Source: Bradyrhizobium sp. RD5-C2
GTDB lineage: Bacteria; Pseudomonadota; Alphaproteobacteria; Rhizobiales; Xanthobacteraceae
Direction of reading: 5' to 3'
DNA: 64,000 nucleotides
Assembly (NCBI RefSeq): GCF_019972155.1
Contig: NZ_BOVL01000067.1
Location: 78,303 to 142,302, forward strand
Position 1 is the first letter of the stretch. Each line of letters begins with the position of its first letter. Under the pieces are notes generated by a model. The model ran no database searches. It was given only the letters and a program-made list of their open reading frames with translations, and was not told the DNA's origin. Positions 25,351-34,877 of this stretch are shown in pieces. A program made the position numbers and the translations under genes.

Positions 25351-25530
25351 ATGACAAATCATCATGGTTGGGGTCTTGTGAAGCAAGTCAGCGACACCCT
25401 GCACACTTGGCGCGACCGGGTTCGGCGGCGTCGCGAGTTGGCGCAATGGACCGACCGCGACTTGCATGATGTCGGGCTTTCCTGGAGCGACATCGCTCTG
25501 GAAGTCGCGAAACCCTTCTGGCGGGCTTGA
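25351..25530 (+). CDS. DUF1127 domain-containing small protein
   Basis: This 59-residue protein is almost all one DUF1127 domain, W-R-D-R-V-R-R-R-R-E-L followed by L-x-D-x-x-L-x-D-V-G-L. DUF1127 proteins in Agrobacterium and Rhodobacter affect RNA turnover, phosphate uptake and motility, and the Arg-rich part can bind RNA. An in-frame ATG at 25291 overlapping the MFS stop by 4 nt would give 79 residues and would imply translational coupling. The shorter start begins where family similarity begins. It is probably co-transcribed with the MFS gene. Confidence 0.82.
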   Translation: MTNHHGWGLVKQVSDTLHTWRDRVRRRRELAQWTDRDLHDVGLSWSDIALEVAKPFWRA

Positions 25531-26342
25531 ATAGCACCCGCTGCCTCTGGCGAGGGGGTACCAGCCAACTTCGTTCGAGATGGACGGGAGCGCGCGGAGA
25601 AGTCGCGATCCGGATCGCCGCAGATATTGCGAAATTTATGAATGCGCACCTGGTCTAGTAGCTCGGACCGTGGGTTCCCGGCCATGCCGCCCGCACCTTC
25701 GTCCGCAGGACGTTGTTCCGATTGACCGCCGCTCAGGCCGGAGCGCTGCCGGCTACTTTGCATGGGGTTGTTTTCGATATTTTGACGGAGCCGCGTCCGA
25801 CCCCGCGTCGGTAACCTTAATTTTCTGTTTCGATTGTCGTTAAAGTTTTATCGATTATCCTCGTGACACTTGAGCGGCGTGACGAACCGCACGATGAGAG
25901 GCAACAACCGAGTGGCTTGACGACCTCTCTGGAATCGAAGGGTGGGCAGAGCACAGTGCCAGCCACCTTTCGGGCTGTCCGGCGGCGGCCGGCGGGGCAA
26001 ATCAATTTGTGAAGTGCATTGATTGCCAGGCTGCGGTGCGTGTCGCGCCGCAGGATGCTTCTCAATTTGGGATTTCCAAGATGACGTTCGCGCACTTTTT
26101 GATCGCGGCCGGTGGTGGCTTTTTGCTGCTGGCAGGCTTCGTCGCATTTGCCCTTTGGAGAAACGCACTCCATTCGACGGCGCGGATTTAGCAACCGGCG
26201 AGATTCAGCTCCGACGGCCTCGCTCGTGGGGACGAGTGAGGTTGGCGGAATGGCCGCACCGCCGCGCGGCCTGACAGCCGAGCACCGCGCCTTACGACCT
26301 ACCCCAAGGCGACGCGTGCTCGGCTGTTCACTTCCTGACCCA
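25531..26342. other. 812-nt region without a clear gene
   Basis: No frame here has a recognisable domain or a convincing ribosome site. Composition is lower in GC than the surroundings, mainly at 25790-25870, which contains T/A-rich runs and could hold a promoter. The only candidate is a short frame at 26081-26191 (listed separately). Confidence 0.6.
26081..26191 (+). CDS. Possible small membrane protein
   Basis: This 36-residue frame starts at an ATG and has one strongly hydrophobic segment of about 20 residues (F-L-I-A-A-G-G-G-F-L-L-L-A-G-F) followed by W-R-N. The frame is open further upstream to an ATG at 26009. No good ribosome site is visible. It could be a real single-span peptide or chance. 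Confidence 0.25.
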   Translation: MTFAHFLIAAGGGFLLLAGFVAFALWRNALHSTARI

Positions 26343-27932
26343 TCACCTCCACTCAGCGAGATCCAACCTGCGGGTGATGGCGATGGCTTCGAGAAAGGTC
26401 TCATCGTGGCTCACCACTAGCAGCGCGCCGTCATAGGCGCGCAGTCCGGCCTCGACCGCTTCCATTGATTCGATGTCGAGATGGTTGGTCGGTTCGTCCA
26501 GGATCAGGAGCGGCGGCGGGCTCACGCCACCCAGAACGCAGGCGAGGCCGGCGCGGAGCAACTGGCCGCCGCTCAGGCTCGCGACGGTCTGCAGGGCCGC
26601 ATCGGCGCGAAACATGAAACGCGCCAGCGCGGCGCGGCAGGCGTTCTCACTCGCATGCGGATTGATGCGCCGGAAATTATCCAGGATCGAAGCAGTCGCA
26701 TCGAGCAGGCTGACCGCCTGATCGAACATCGCAAAGCGGGTCATCACCTCGACGGTGCCGCGCGCTGCGGTTAGCTCGCCGCTGACGAGCTTGAGCAGCG
26801 TTGTCTTGCCGGCGCCGTTGGGGCCTGTGATCGCGACACGCTCCGGTCCTGACATGGAGAAGGTAAGATCGCGCAGGATCGGCGCCTCCGCGGTGTAGCC
26901 GGCATCGGCGGCTTCGATCCGCAGCACCATCCGGCTCGCCGGCAGATTGGTCGACGGCAGCTGCACCGAGAACGGTTGCAGCACCTCGATGCGCTGGCGC
27001 GCCGCGGTGGCCAGTTCGAGCGCTTGCGTCCGCCGCCGCTCGGCGAGGCGGGCGTTCTCGCCGCCGGTGTCCTCGCTGCGATCCTTGCGCAGCCCGGCGG
27101 CGATCCGTGGCAGATCGCCCTTGGCGCGCTTCCTCGCGCCGGCGCCGTCCTTGCGCGCCTGCCGTTCGGATGTTTCCCGTGCCTTGCGGTCGATCTCGGC
27201 GACGCGCTTCTCGGCATCGGCCAGATCGTGTCGTGCTGCCGACAGCTCGACGGCCTTGCGCGCACGGTACTGACTCCAATTGCCGCCGTAGCGTCGGGCT
27301 TCCAGCGAGGTCAGCTCGACGATCGCATCCATGGTCTCCAGCAGTTCGCGGTCGTGGCTGACGATGATGGCGCCATGCCGCCAGTCGGCGAGCAGGTCGA
27401 TCACCGCCTGGCGTCCCGCGCGATCGAGATTGTTGGTGGGCTCATCCAGCAGCAGAAAGTCGGGTTGCGCGAAGGTCAGTGCGGCAAGGCGCGCCCTCGT
27501 GGCCTGTCCGCCGGACAGCGTCGCCAGCGGGGCTTCGAGCACGTCGTTCAGTCCGACGCGCTCGAGTGCCGACGCGATGCGCGCGTCGAGCGTCCAGTCG
27601 ATATCCGCAAGCTCTTCAGTGCTCGCAAGGCCCCGTTCGGCGCGGCGCAATGCGGCGAGCGCACCGCGCGCGCCGAACAGATCGACGACGCATTCGTCGG
27701 GCTTCAGCTGAACCGCCTGATGCAGCATCGCGACGCGTCCCTGAACCGAGACCGTGCCTGATTGCGGCGCGTGTGCGCCCGCGATCAGGCCGAGCAGCGT
27801 CGTCTTGCCGACGCCGTTCCTGCCGACAAGGCCGGTCCGTTCGGGGCCGAAATTGAGATCGATATTGGAAAGGAGAACCCGGCCGTCAGGCGCGGACAGG
27901 GTCAGATGGGCGAGCGTGATCGATGCAGGCAT
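26343..27932 (-). CDS. ABC-F family ATPase
   Basis: This 529-residue soluble protein has two ABC ATPase domains and no membrane domain. Domain 1 shows Walker A G-R-N-G-V-G-K-T-T and signature L-S-G-G-Q, with L-L-L-D-E-P-T-N-N-L-D. Domain 2 shows G-P-N-G-A-G-K-T-T, L-S-G-G-Q and L-I-L-D-E-P-T-N-H-L-D. The linker between them is basic and Glu/Arg-rich, as in ABC-F translation factors that act in the ribosomal E site. The ATG at 27932 is preferred over a TTG 24 nt upstream. It may act in translation or antibiotic protection; it lacks features that would tie it to one named member. Confidence 0.92.
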   Translation of the reverse strand: MPASITLAHLTLSAPDGRVLLSNIDLNFGPERTGLVGRNGVGKTTLLGLIAGAHAPQSGTVSVQGRVAMLHQAVQLKPDECVVDLFGARGALAALRRAERGLASTEELADIDWTLDARIASALERVGLNDVLEAPLATLSGGQATRARLAALTFAQPDFLLLDEPTNNLDRAGRQAVIDLLADWRHGAIIVSHDRELLETMDAIVELTSLEARRYGGNWSQYRARKAVELSAARHDLADAEKRVAEIDRKARETSERQARKDGAGARKRAKGDLPRIAAGLRKDRSEDTGGENARLAERRRTQALELATAARQRIEVLQPFSVQLPSTNLPASRMVLRIEAADAGYTAEAPILRDLTFSMSGPERVAITGPNGAGKTTLLKLVSGELTAARGTVEVMTRFAMFDQAVSLLDATASILDNFRRINPHASENACRAALARFMFRADAALQTVASLSGGQLLRAGLACVLGGVSPPPLLILDEPTNHLDIESMEAVEAGLRAYDGALLVVSHDETFLEAIAITRRLDLAEWR

Positions 27933-28069
27933 GGCGATGGATATCCCGGTGGGCAAGGCTGATGGGCGTTGCGGTCCGGATGAAATCCATGGCTGTCGGC
28001 ATCCTCTCGAATTGATGTTGAACTGATGTAGCCGCGCATTGGGCCGGTATCAAGGCGCGACGCGAACCG

Positions 28070-29389
28070 TCACGCGGCTTCGGCGAAGGTCCAGCGGTCC
28101 GGATCCGGCGTGTGGCCGATCAAGGCGAGGCCATAGGCGATCGATTCAAATTGATCCGCCGAGGTCAGCCGCGCTTCGCCGAAGCGCTCGGCGAACAGGC
28201 GCTGCACGGCCGGCACGAACGAGGTGCCGCCGGTCAAAAACACCTTCTCGACGTCGCGCGCGGTGATGCCGGATTTCGCCAGCGCCTCGTCCACCGTCGC
28301 ACCGAGCCGCTCGATGTCGTCGGCGATCCAGGATTCGAAATCGTCGCGGGTCACGGTCGTGCCGATATCGATGCCTTGCCGGGCAAAGCGGAACTCGACC
28401 CGGTCGCGGCTCGACAGCGCGACCTTGGTATCCGACACGGCGCGATACAGCGCGAAGCCGAGATCGTGGTCGACGATGGTGATGAAATCGTGCAGCGGCG
28501 CCGGATCGATCGCGGTGCGCGCGAGCTGCTGCAACTCGCGCAGATCGCCATTGCCCCGCATCATCGCGAGCTGATGCCAGCGCGCGAGGCTCGAATAATA
28601 GTGATTGGGGATCGGCAGCACCTTGTCGAACGAGCGGTAGTTGGTGCCCTTGCCGAGCCGCGGCGAGACGATGTGGTCGACGATGCGGTGGTCGAAGGTG
28701 TCGCCGGCGATGCCGATGCCGGAATGTCCGAGCGGCTCGGCGCTCAGCACGCCGCCCTTGCGCGAGAAGCGCATCACGGAGAAGTCGCTGGTGCCGCCGC
28801 CGAAATCGGCGACCAGCACGGTCGCATCGTGATCGAGGCTGCGCGCAAAGGAGAACGCCGCTCCGACCGGCTCGTAGACATAGCGCGCGTGGCCGGCGCC
28901 GAGCCGCTCGAACGCGGCCCGGTAGCGCTGCATGGCGAGCTCGTCATTGGGATTGCCGCCGGCAAACGTCACCGGGCGGCCGACCATGATGGTCGGTGCG
29001 CCGAGATCGAAGCCTTCGCCGGCATGGCGCGTCAGCGTGCGCAGGAACGCTGCGAGCAGGTCCTCGAACTTGTAGCGTTGCCGGAAGATCTGGGTGGTGT
29101 TGAACGCCGAGCTCGCCGCGAAAGTCTTGAACGACTGGATGAAGCGATGGATCGTGCGTCCCTCGAGGAACTGCTCGATCGCCCACGGCCCGCCCTCGGC
29201 GCGCGGATGCAGGCCGGCGCCCGGCCGGTCCTCCCAGAAGCACAGCGCGGAGACATAGACGCTATGCGTGCGGCCGCCATGGTCGAAGCGGATCGCTTCG
29301 ACGCGGCCGTCGCTATCGGACAGCGCGACAACGGTGTTGCTGGTGCCAAAATCGACGCCAATCGAGACGGCGCGCGGGGCGCTCGACAT
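28070..29389 (-). CDS. Hsp70 family protein (YegD-like)
   Basis: This 439-residue protein has the actin-like ATPase fold of Hsp70 but no substrate-binding domain. Phosphate 1 is G-V-D-F-G-T-S-N-T (residues 11-19), phosphate 2 is V-A-D-F-G-G-G-T-S-D, and the adenosine motif is F-L-T-G-G-T-S-F-V-P-A. The length equals that of E. coli YegD, an orphan Hsp70-like protein of unknown client range. It stands alone, between the ABC-F and porin genes. Confidence 0.9.
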   Translation of the reverse strand: MSSAPRAVSIGVDFGTSNTVVALSDSDGRVEAIRFDHGGRTHSVYVSALCFWEDRPGAGLHPRAEGGPWAIEQFLEGRTIHRFIQSFKTFAASSAFNTTQIFRQRYKFEDLLAAFLRTLTRHAGEGFDLGAPTIMVGRPVTFAGGNPNDELAMQRYRAAFERLGAGHARYVYEPVGAAFSFARSLDHDATVLVADFGGGTSDFSVMRFSRKGGVLSAEPLGHSGIGIAGDTFDHRIVDHIVSPRLGKGTNYRSFDKVLPIPNHYYSSLARWHQLAMMRGNGDLRELQQLARTAIDPAPLHDFITIVDHDLGFALYRAVSDTKVALSSRDRVEFRFARQGIDIGTTVTRDDFESWIADDIERLGATVDEALAKSGITARDVEKVFLTGGTSFVPAVQRLFAERFGEARLTSADQFESIAYGLALIGHTPDPDRWTFAEAA

Positions 29390-29509
29390 GTCATGCTCGG
29401 ATTGTCTGTGAAAGGGGCCGGACCTTTAGCGGCTTTGACCACGTTTGCCAACCCTTTCGGACGTCGCAAAGTTCACGATCCGCGGAGTGACACGGGCGTC
29501 ATGCGCGTG

Positions 29510-30871
29510 TCAGAAATTCGCGACCGTCTTCAGGCCGAACACCAATGCGTTGGCGTTCCTGCTGGTGCCGCCGGGGTCGATCACGTACTGGACGTTCGGT
29601 CGCACTTGCAGGCCGGCGAGCGGCCGATAGGTGTAGTAGAGTTCCATGACGTATTCATTGCCCTGGACGGCGACGGGACCAAGGCCGGCCAGATTCTGCA
29701 GCTCTTCCGAGCAGGCGATGCGGCCGTTGACATGGGTGGTGCCGACCGCAAATCCGATATCGTCCTCGGGTCGCAACTGGAATGGGCCGGTATAGGTCAG
29801 GCCGCCGGCGATTTGATAATCGGTGGTGGCGGTCCGGCGGTCGGCCATGGTCGCATTGAAGAACAGGCTGAGCATGCCCGCGGAGCTCGCTTGCGACGGG
29901 CGGAGCACCTGCTGAACAAAGCTGACATAGGCCCCGTAACGTCCGCGGCTCTGCAGCAGCGGTTGCCCGCTGAGCACGGCCGGGTTGCCGTTGATGTCGG
30001 TGACCGCATCAGGGGCATTCGACGTATCGTACCAGCCGCCGAACTTGTAGCTGCCCTGCAGATTGCCGAATTTCGGCAGCCAGGCGATCTCGGCCGGGAT
30101 GAGAAGGCCGGTGGATCCCGAGTAGAACACCGGAAGCGCCGACTGCGACACCTTCAGATAATTGGGATTGGCGTCATAGACGCCGAACTGAAAATAGCCG
30201 AAACCCGGCAAATTGAATTTCAGCCTGGTGGCCCACTGGCTGACCGGCCAGTTGTAGATGTAATTGCCGACGAGGTTGCCGGGCTGCGCGCCGCAGAAGG
30301 TCAGGTTCTGGAAGTCGCACGCGAAGGATGCGAAGTCTTCGCCGAAGGTGATGCGTCCGATCTTCCAGTCGACCAGGCCGCCGATGAATTTCTGGTCGTA
30401 CCAGAACTGCGTGAGCCGCAGCGTCTGGCCGCGTCCGAACAGCTCCTGCACCTGCTGTAGCGTGCCGAGGCGCGCGTCATCGCTCAGATTGCTGCCGTTG
30501 CGGTCGGTCCATGTGACCTGGATCGTGCCGCCGGGCACGACGCCCAGCTTTGCAAGATCGAACGTCGTGCCGAAGGTCCATTGATCGGTGTAGGCGACCT
30601 GCTGCCGCTGGCCACCCGTCGCATTGCCGGCAAGCTCGCTGGTGTAGCCGAACTGAAAATCGATGCCGGCATTCAACAGCCGGGTTCGCGCGCCGTCCCA
30701 ATCGCCGAGCAGCCAGGGGACCGGTGCCGGCGCCGGGTTGGCCGCCGCGCCTTGAGCCGTCAGATCGGCGGCATGTGCGAGCTCACCGCCTGCGCAGACC
30801 GCCAGCGCTGTGAGACCCAGCCAGAGACAGAACGCCGTCGGATGCTTCGCTCGGTCGCCGGACGCAAGCAT
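29510..30871 (-). CDS. Carbohydrate porin, OprB family
   Basis: This 453-residue outer-membrane protein has a signal peptide (about 35 residues, cut after A-H-A), then W-L-L-G-D-W-D-G-A-R and the long beta-rich body of OprB porins, ending in a beta strand with terminal Phe (V-A-N-F). OprB admits glucose and related sugars to the periplasm. The ATG at 30871 is preceded by GGAGAG. It lies 17 nt behind the glucose dehydrogenase gene, so the porin supplies substrate for periplasmic glucose oxidation. Confidence 0.9.
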   Translation of the reverse strand: MLASGDRAKHPTAFCLWLGLTALAVCAGGELAHAADLTAQGAAANPAPAPVPWLLGDWDGARTRLLNAGIDFQFGYTSELAGNATGGQRQQVAYTDQWTFGTTFDLAKLGVVPGGTIQVTWTDRNGSNLSDDARLGTLQQVQELFGRGQTLRLTQFWYDQKFIGGLVDWKIGRITFGEDFASFACDFQNLTFCGAQPGNLVGNYIYNWPVSQWATRLKFNLPGFGYFQFGVYDANPNYLKVSQSALPVFYSGSTGLLIPAEIAWLPKFGNLQGSYKFGGWYDTSNAPDAVTDINGNPAVLSGQPLLQSRGRYGAYVSFVQQVLRPSQASSAGMLSLFFNATMADRRTATTDYQIAGGLTYTGPFQLRPEDDIGFAVGTTHVNGRIACSEELQNLAGLGPVAVQGNEYVMELYYTYRPLAGLQVRPNVQYVIDPGGTSRNANALVFGLKTVANF

Positions 30872-30888
30872 GACGACGCTCTCCGGGT

Positions 30889-33264
30889 TCAATCCTTCAA
30901 CGCGTAGGCGATGACGTAGTCGCCGCGCTTGGTGCCGAACGAGCCGTGGCCGCCGGCCGCGGTGACGACGTACTGCTTGCCGCCGGCCTCGTAGCTCATC
31001 GGCGTCGATTGCGCGCCGGCGGGCAGGCGATCTTCCCACAGCACCTTGCCGTCGCGCACGTCATAGGCGCGGATCGTGTACTCATAGGTGCCGGTGTAGA
31101 ACGCGACGCCGCCGGCGGTTGTGATCGGCCCGCCGAGCATCGGCACGCCCATCTTGAACGGAAGCGGCAGCGGCGTGGTGTCCCGGATCGTGCCGTTCGG
31201 ATGCTGCCAGACGATCTTCATCGTCCTGAGATCGATGGCGGCCATCGAGCCCCATGGCGGCCGGTAGCACGGCACGGAGAGTGGCGAGAGGAAGCTCGAG
31301 ATATCCACGCCGAACGGCGTGCCGTACATCGGCTGCGTCCCGATCTCGCTGCCGACCGGCTTCTCGGCGGTGGGCGCCGGAGGATTTTGCGGACCGCGCG
31401 GAATCAGCCGTGACGCGAACGGCAACGACATCGGATTGGCGATCGCGATCTGCCGCACAGGATCGATCGCGATGCCGCCCCATTCGAACATGCCGAGATT
31501 GCCTGGGAAGACCAGCGTGCCCTGCAACGACGGCGGCGTGAACGTGCCCTCGTAGCGCAGTCGGTGGAACATGATCCGGCACAGCAGCTGGTCGAAGATC
31601 GTGCCGCCCCACATGTCGGCGCCGGTCAGCTTGGCCTCCGGCCGGAACGTCAGCTCGGAAAACGGCTGGGTCGGTGCGGAGCGGTCGCCGGGCGCAGGGC
31701 CCTGCGGCACCGCACGTTCCGGCGCCGGCACGATCAATTCGCCGGTCCTGCGGTCGAGCACGAAGATGTTGCCCACCTTGGTCGGCTGGATGATCGCGGG
31801 AACGATGCCCTTGGCCGTCGTCACATCGACCAGGCTCGGTTGCGACGGAATGTCCATGTCCCAGAGATCGTGATGCACGGTCTGGTACGACCAGATACGC
31901 TTGCCGGTGTCGACATCAAGCGCGACGATGGAGCTGGAATAGCGCTCGACCAGCGCATCGCGATTGCCGCCCCAGATGTCGGGTCCGTTGTTGCCGGTTG
32001 GGATGTAGACCAGATTCAATTTCGGATCGAACGAGGCCGTGATCCAGGAATTCGGTGACCCGTTGGTGTAATGCCGCGTCGGTGACGGCAGTGCGTTCTC
32101 GTCGGCTGCAGCGGAGTCCCAGGCCCAGACCAGTTTGCCGGTGTAGACATCGAAGCCGCGGATCACGCCCGACGGCACTTCGACGGCGTAGTTGTCGATC
32201 ACCGCGGCAGCGACGACCAGGATCCTGTCGCCGACGACCGGCGGCGAGGTCGGCTCGAAGAAGCCTGCGGTCTTGATCCCCATCCCTTGCTGCAGGTCGA
32301 GGACGCCGTGATCGGCAAAGCCATCGCAGAGCTTGCCGCTGTCGGCATCGAGCGCGATCATGCGGCCGTCATTGACCGGCAGGAAGATCCGGCGTGGGCA
32401 ATCGGCGGGCGCCGGATTGCTGCTGCTGTCGACGGCACCTGCCGCGGTCTCGTGATAGGAGACCCCGCGGCAGGTCATGTGCTGGAACGTCTTGTTGTGC
32501 ACGAGCTTGGGGTCGTATCGCCAGCGCTCGGTGCCGGTCCTGGCGTCGAGCGCGAACAGCACCTGATGCTGCGAGCAGAGATAGAGCGTGTCGCGCACCT
32601 TGATCGGGGTGACCTCGAAGGTGGTCTCGCCGGAATCCTCCGGTGTCTTCACGTCGCCGGTGCGGAAGGTCCAGGCAACCTTGAGCTTGCCGACATTGTC
32701 TGATGTGATCTGCTTCAGCGGCGAATAGCGCTGCCCGAATTGCGTGCGTCCATAGGCGCGCCAGTCGCCATCGGGTTGCGGGTCGGCTTCGCTCTGTTGC
32801 ACGGCAGGCCCGGCTTCGGCAATCGTGCCATTGATGTCGTGATAGCTCGACAGCAACCCGACCACGAGAACAGCCGCAGCCGCCACGACGCCGACCCAGA
32901 GCGGCGCCGTGGCGCGTGCGTATGACACCGGCTCGTTTCGGACGAGCCCGCGAACCATCACCGGTGTCAGCAGCCAGAGCGCCATCGGGAAGATGATGTC
33001 GCCGCGCGCCGCGAGCGGCCACCAGTCGAATTGCACCTCGTAGAGGGCCCAGGCCAGCGTGCCGACCAGCACGATCGCAAACAGCCAAAGCGCAGAACGG
33101 CGCCGTGCCAGCAAGAGCGCAGCGGTCGCGAGAATGCCGACGCCGATGACAATGTAAGAGATCGATCCGCCGAGCGCGGCGAGCCAGATGCCACCGCCCG
33201 CGAGGACCAAGCCGATCAAGGCGTAGACGACACCCGTGACAAAGACGGCCCTGGATCGCGGCAT
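30889..33264 (-). CDS. gcd: Membrane-bound PQQ-dependent glucose dehydrogenase
   Basis: This 791-residue quinoprotein oxidises glucose to gluconate on the periplasmic face and passes electrons to ubiquinone. Five N-terminal membrane helices (residues about 8-150) are followed by the eight-bladed beta-propeller with W-R-A-Y-G-R-T-Q-F-G-Q-R-Y-S-P-L, W-G-G-N-R-D and the final H-G-S-F-G-T-K. The length matches E. coli Gcd (796). The frame is open 46 residues further upstream, but the ATG at 33264 fits the family start. It requires PQQ, whose synthesis genes are not in the window. The closely related quinate/shikimate dehydrogenases are the main alternative. Confidence 0.9.
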   Translation of the reverse strand: MPRSRAVFVTGVVYALIGLVLAGGGIWLAALGGSISYIVIGVGILATAALLLARRRSALWLFAIVLVGTLAWALYEVQFDWWPLAARGDIIFPMALWLLTPVMVRGLVRNEPVSYARATAPLWVGVVAAAAVLVVGLLSSYHDINGTIAEAGPAVQQSEADPQPDGDWRAYGRTQFGQRYSPLKQITSDNVGKLKVAWTFRTGDVKTPEDSGETTFEVTPIKVRDTLYLCSQHQVLFALDARTGTERWRYDPKLVHNKTFQHMTCRGVSYHETAAGAVDSSSNPAPADCPRRIFLPVNDGRMIALDADSGKLCDGFADHGVLDLQQGMGIKTAGFFEPTSPPVVGDRILVVAAAVIDNYAVEVPSGVIRGFDVYTGKLVWAWDSAAADENALPSPTRHYTNGSPNSWITASFDPKLNLVYIPTGNNGPDIWGGNRDALVERYSSSIVALDVDTGKRIWSYQTVHHDLWDMDIPSQPSLVDVTTAKGIVPAIIQPTKVGNIFVLDRRTGELIVPAPERAVPQGPAPGDRSAPTQPFSELTFRPEAKLTGADMWGGTIFDQLLCRIMFHRLRYEGTFTPPSLQGTLVFPGNLGMFEWGGIAIDPVRQIAIANPMSLPFASRLIPRGPQNPPAPTAEKPVGSEIGTQPMYGTPFGVDISSFLSPLSVPCYRPPWGSMAAIDLRTMKIVWQHPNGTIRDTTPLPLPFKMGVPMLGGPITTAGGVAFYTGTYEYTIRAYDVRDGKVLWEDRLPAGAQSTPMSYEAGGKQYVVTAAGGHGSFGTKRGDYVIAYALKD

Positions 33265-33612
33265 GGCTGCACCAGTGCGGAAGAGGCACCGGGCTTGTCC
33301 TGCGCAAGCGCAACAGACCGCGTCCGCTTTCAAGAACTGTGGTTCAATCAACAGTAACTTGCAACCGGGAACTGCGGCGATGATGCAACACAAGCGTGCC
33401 AAGTTGCGCCATCGATTCCTGGCGCAGCAAGATCATTCAAACCGCGTGCACTTTGTTCAACAAGGAGCAACGCCAGGTGCGTGGCACTGACGCAGAGGTG
33501 ACGGGTGCTCAGCGAATCTTGACTCGACGTGCTCTTCCAGTTCTGCGCCAGCGCTGCTTTATACCGTTCCGCGCGTTTCATCGCAGATGCCCGGCTCGCA
33601 GGAGAAGCACGA
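33265..33612. other. Divergent promoter region, gcd / methyltransferase
   Basis: These 348 nt lie between two divergent genes and contain no supported gene. Short frames here have no domain or ribosome site. It should hold both promoters; no clear -35/-10 pair was identified. Confidence 0.5.
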
Positions 33613-34362
33613 ATGACATTGAACCCGACGGCCAGGAATTATCGTGTCGCGGTCGCTGCCTATGAGGCGGGCCGGCCCAGCTATCCGGCGGAGATCGTCG
33701 CCGCGCTGCCGCTGCAGGACACGCGCTGTGTCGTCGATCTCGGAGCCGGAACCGGCAAGTTCACCCGCCTGCTGCGTCCGCATTTGTCCGGGACGGCGCG
33801 GCTGGTCGCGATCGAGCCGGTCGCCGAGATGTCGGCGAAACTCGCGAACGAAGCAGGGATCGAGGTCATCAACACCCGCGCCGATGCGATCGCCCTCGAA
33901 ACCGGCAGCGTCGATCTCGTGACCTGCGCGCAGGCGTTCCACTGGTTCGACAACGAGCCGTCGGTCGCGGAGATCGCGCGCCTGCTGCGTACCGGCGGGA
34001 CGCTGGCGCTGGTCTGGAACAACAGGGATGACCGCGCGCCGTGGGTCGACGCGTTGTCGGTCATGATTGAGAAATATGCGGGAGACACACCCCGGCAACG
34101 CTCCGGGCACTGGCGCTGGATCTTGCACGATCCCCGCTTCGTGCTCGAGAAGGAAATCGTGCAGGACCATCCGCACCGGATGGCGCGCCAGGGTGTCTAT
34201 GAGCGTGTGGTGTCGACCAGCTATGTCGCCAATCTTCCCGATGCGGAAAAGGCGGGTATTCGCGACAGGACCGACGCCATCCTGCGTGAGGCCGGCCTCG
34301 GTGATGCCGACGAGGTGGTGTTTCCTTATGTCACGCAGCTCTTCTTGCTGAAGCGGGCATAG
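33613..34362 (+). CDS. Class I SAM-dependent methyltransferase
   Basis: This 249-residue methyltransferase has the SAM motif V-V-D-L-G-A-G-T-G-K-F-T (residues about 38-49), A-I-E-P at the second strand, and A-F-H-W-F-D, typical of Methyltransf_11 proteins of the Trm9/YcgJ-like group. A GGAGAA motif lies 12 nt before the ATG at 33613. The acceptor is unknown. It is monocistronic and divergent from gcd. Confidence 0.88.
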   Translation: MTLNPTARNYRVAVAAYEAGRPSYPAEIVAALPLQDTRCVVDLGAGTGKFTRLLRPHLSGTARLVAIEPVAEMSAKLANEAGIEVINTRADAIALETGSVDLVTCAQAFHWFDNEPSVAEIARLLRTGGTLALVWNNRDDRAPWVDALSVMIEKYAGDTPRQRSGHWRWILHDPRFVLEKEIVQDHPHRMARQGVYERVVSTSYVANLPDAEKAGIRDRTDAILREAGLGDADEVVFPYVTQLFLLKRA

Positions 34363-34381
34363 AGCATTTTTCGAGACCTCG

Positions 34382-34870
34382 CTATTGCGCGGCGTGTCCT
34401 TGCTCGACTGCCTGCTTCAGGCGCGGCAGCGCCATGCGCCAGTAGAACGCGACATGCTTCGCGCCGGAGTCGGCGCCGATTTCCCACCCCTGTCCGCGGC
34501 GGATCGGCGATGGCGGCACTTGCTGGGTGACGGTCAGCAACGTCTCGCCGCCGTCGGCCGCGAGCGTCATCGTGATTGTTGCATAGGATTGCGGAATATC
34601 CGGTAGGCCGGAGACCTGCGACCAATAGGAATATGCGAGCCGTGACGGCGGTTCGACATGGATGACGCGGCCCTTGTCGCGATAACGCTTCGCGCCGATC
34701 TCCGCCTCGATCTCGATCGGTGCGCCGACCTGCCAATCGGTGTTGAAATGCGCGTTGCGCCATGTCTCGCCGGCCTTGGGGTCGATGATCGCGTCCCAGA
34801 CATGCGTTGGCTCCGCGGCAATGCGGATCGACTCGGTGACAGTCTGCAAAGCCGAGGTTTCGTTCGTCAT
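34382..34870 (-). CDS. SRPBCC (START/Bet v1-like) family protein
   Basis: This 162-residue protein has the helix-grip fold of the AHSA1/SRPBCC group, with I-A-A-E-P-T-H-V-W-D-A-I-I-D near the start, W-x-V-G-A-P-I-E, P-P-S-R-L-A-Y-S-Y, and a long C-terminal helix ending in A-L-P-R-L-K-Q-A-V. These proteins bind hydrophobic ligands or act as accessory factors; no ligand can be named. The start at 34870 is 7 nt after the LysR stop codon, so the two are co-transcribed. Confidence 0.82.
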   Translation of the reverse strand: MTNETSALQTVTESIRIAAEPTHVWDAIIDPKAGETWRNAHFNTDWQVGAPIEIEAEIGAKRYRDKGRVIHVEPPSRLAYSYWSQVSGLPDIPQSYATITMTLAADGGETLLTVTQQVPPSPIRRGQGWEIGADSGAKHVAFYWRMALPRLKQAVEQGHAAQ

Positions 34871-34877
34871 CAAATGC

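Noticed and set aside
25817..26404. 195-codon minus-strand frame in the empty region before the ABC-F gene
   Set aside because: No ribosome site, no domain, Arg/Ser/Pro-rich composition typical of chance frames; it also overlaps the ABC-F C-terminus.
28112..30460. 782-codon plus-strand open frame opposite the Hsp70 and OprB genes
   Set aside because: Antisense shadow of two recognised genes; no ribosome site or domain.
33265..33402. 46-residue N-terminal extension of glucose dehydrogenase
   Set aside because: It is Cys-rich and unlike known Gcd starts; the ATG at 33264 gives the usual length.
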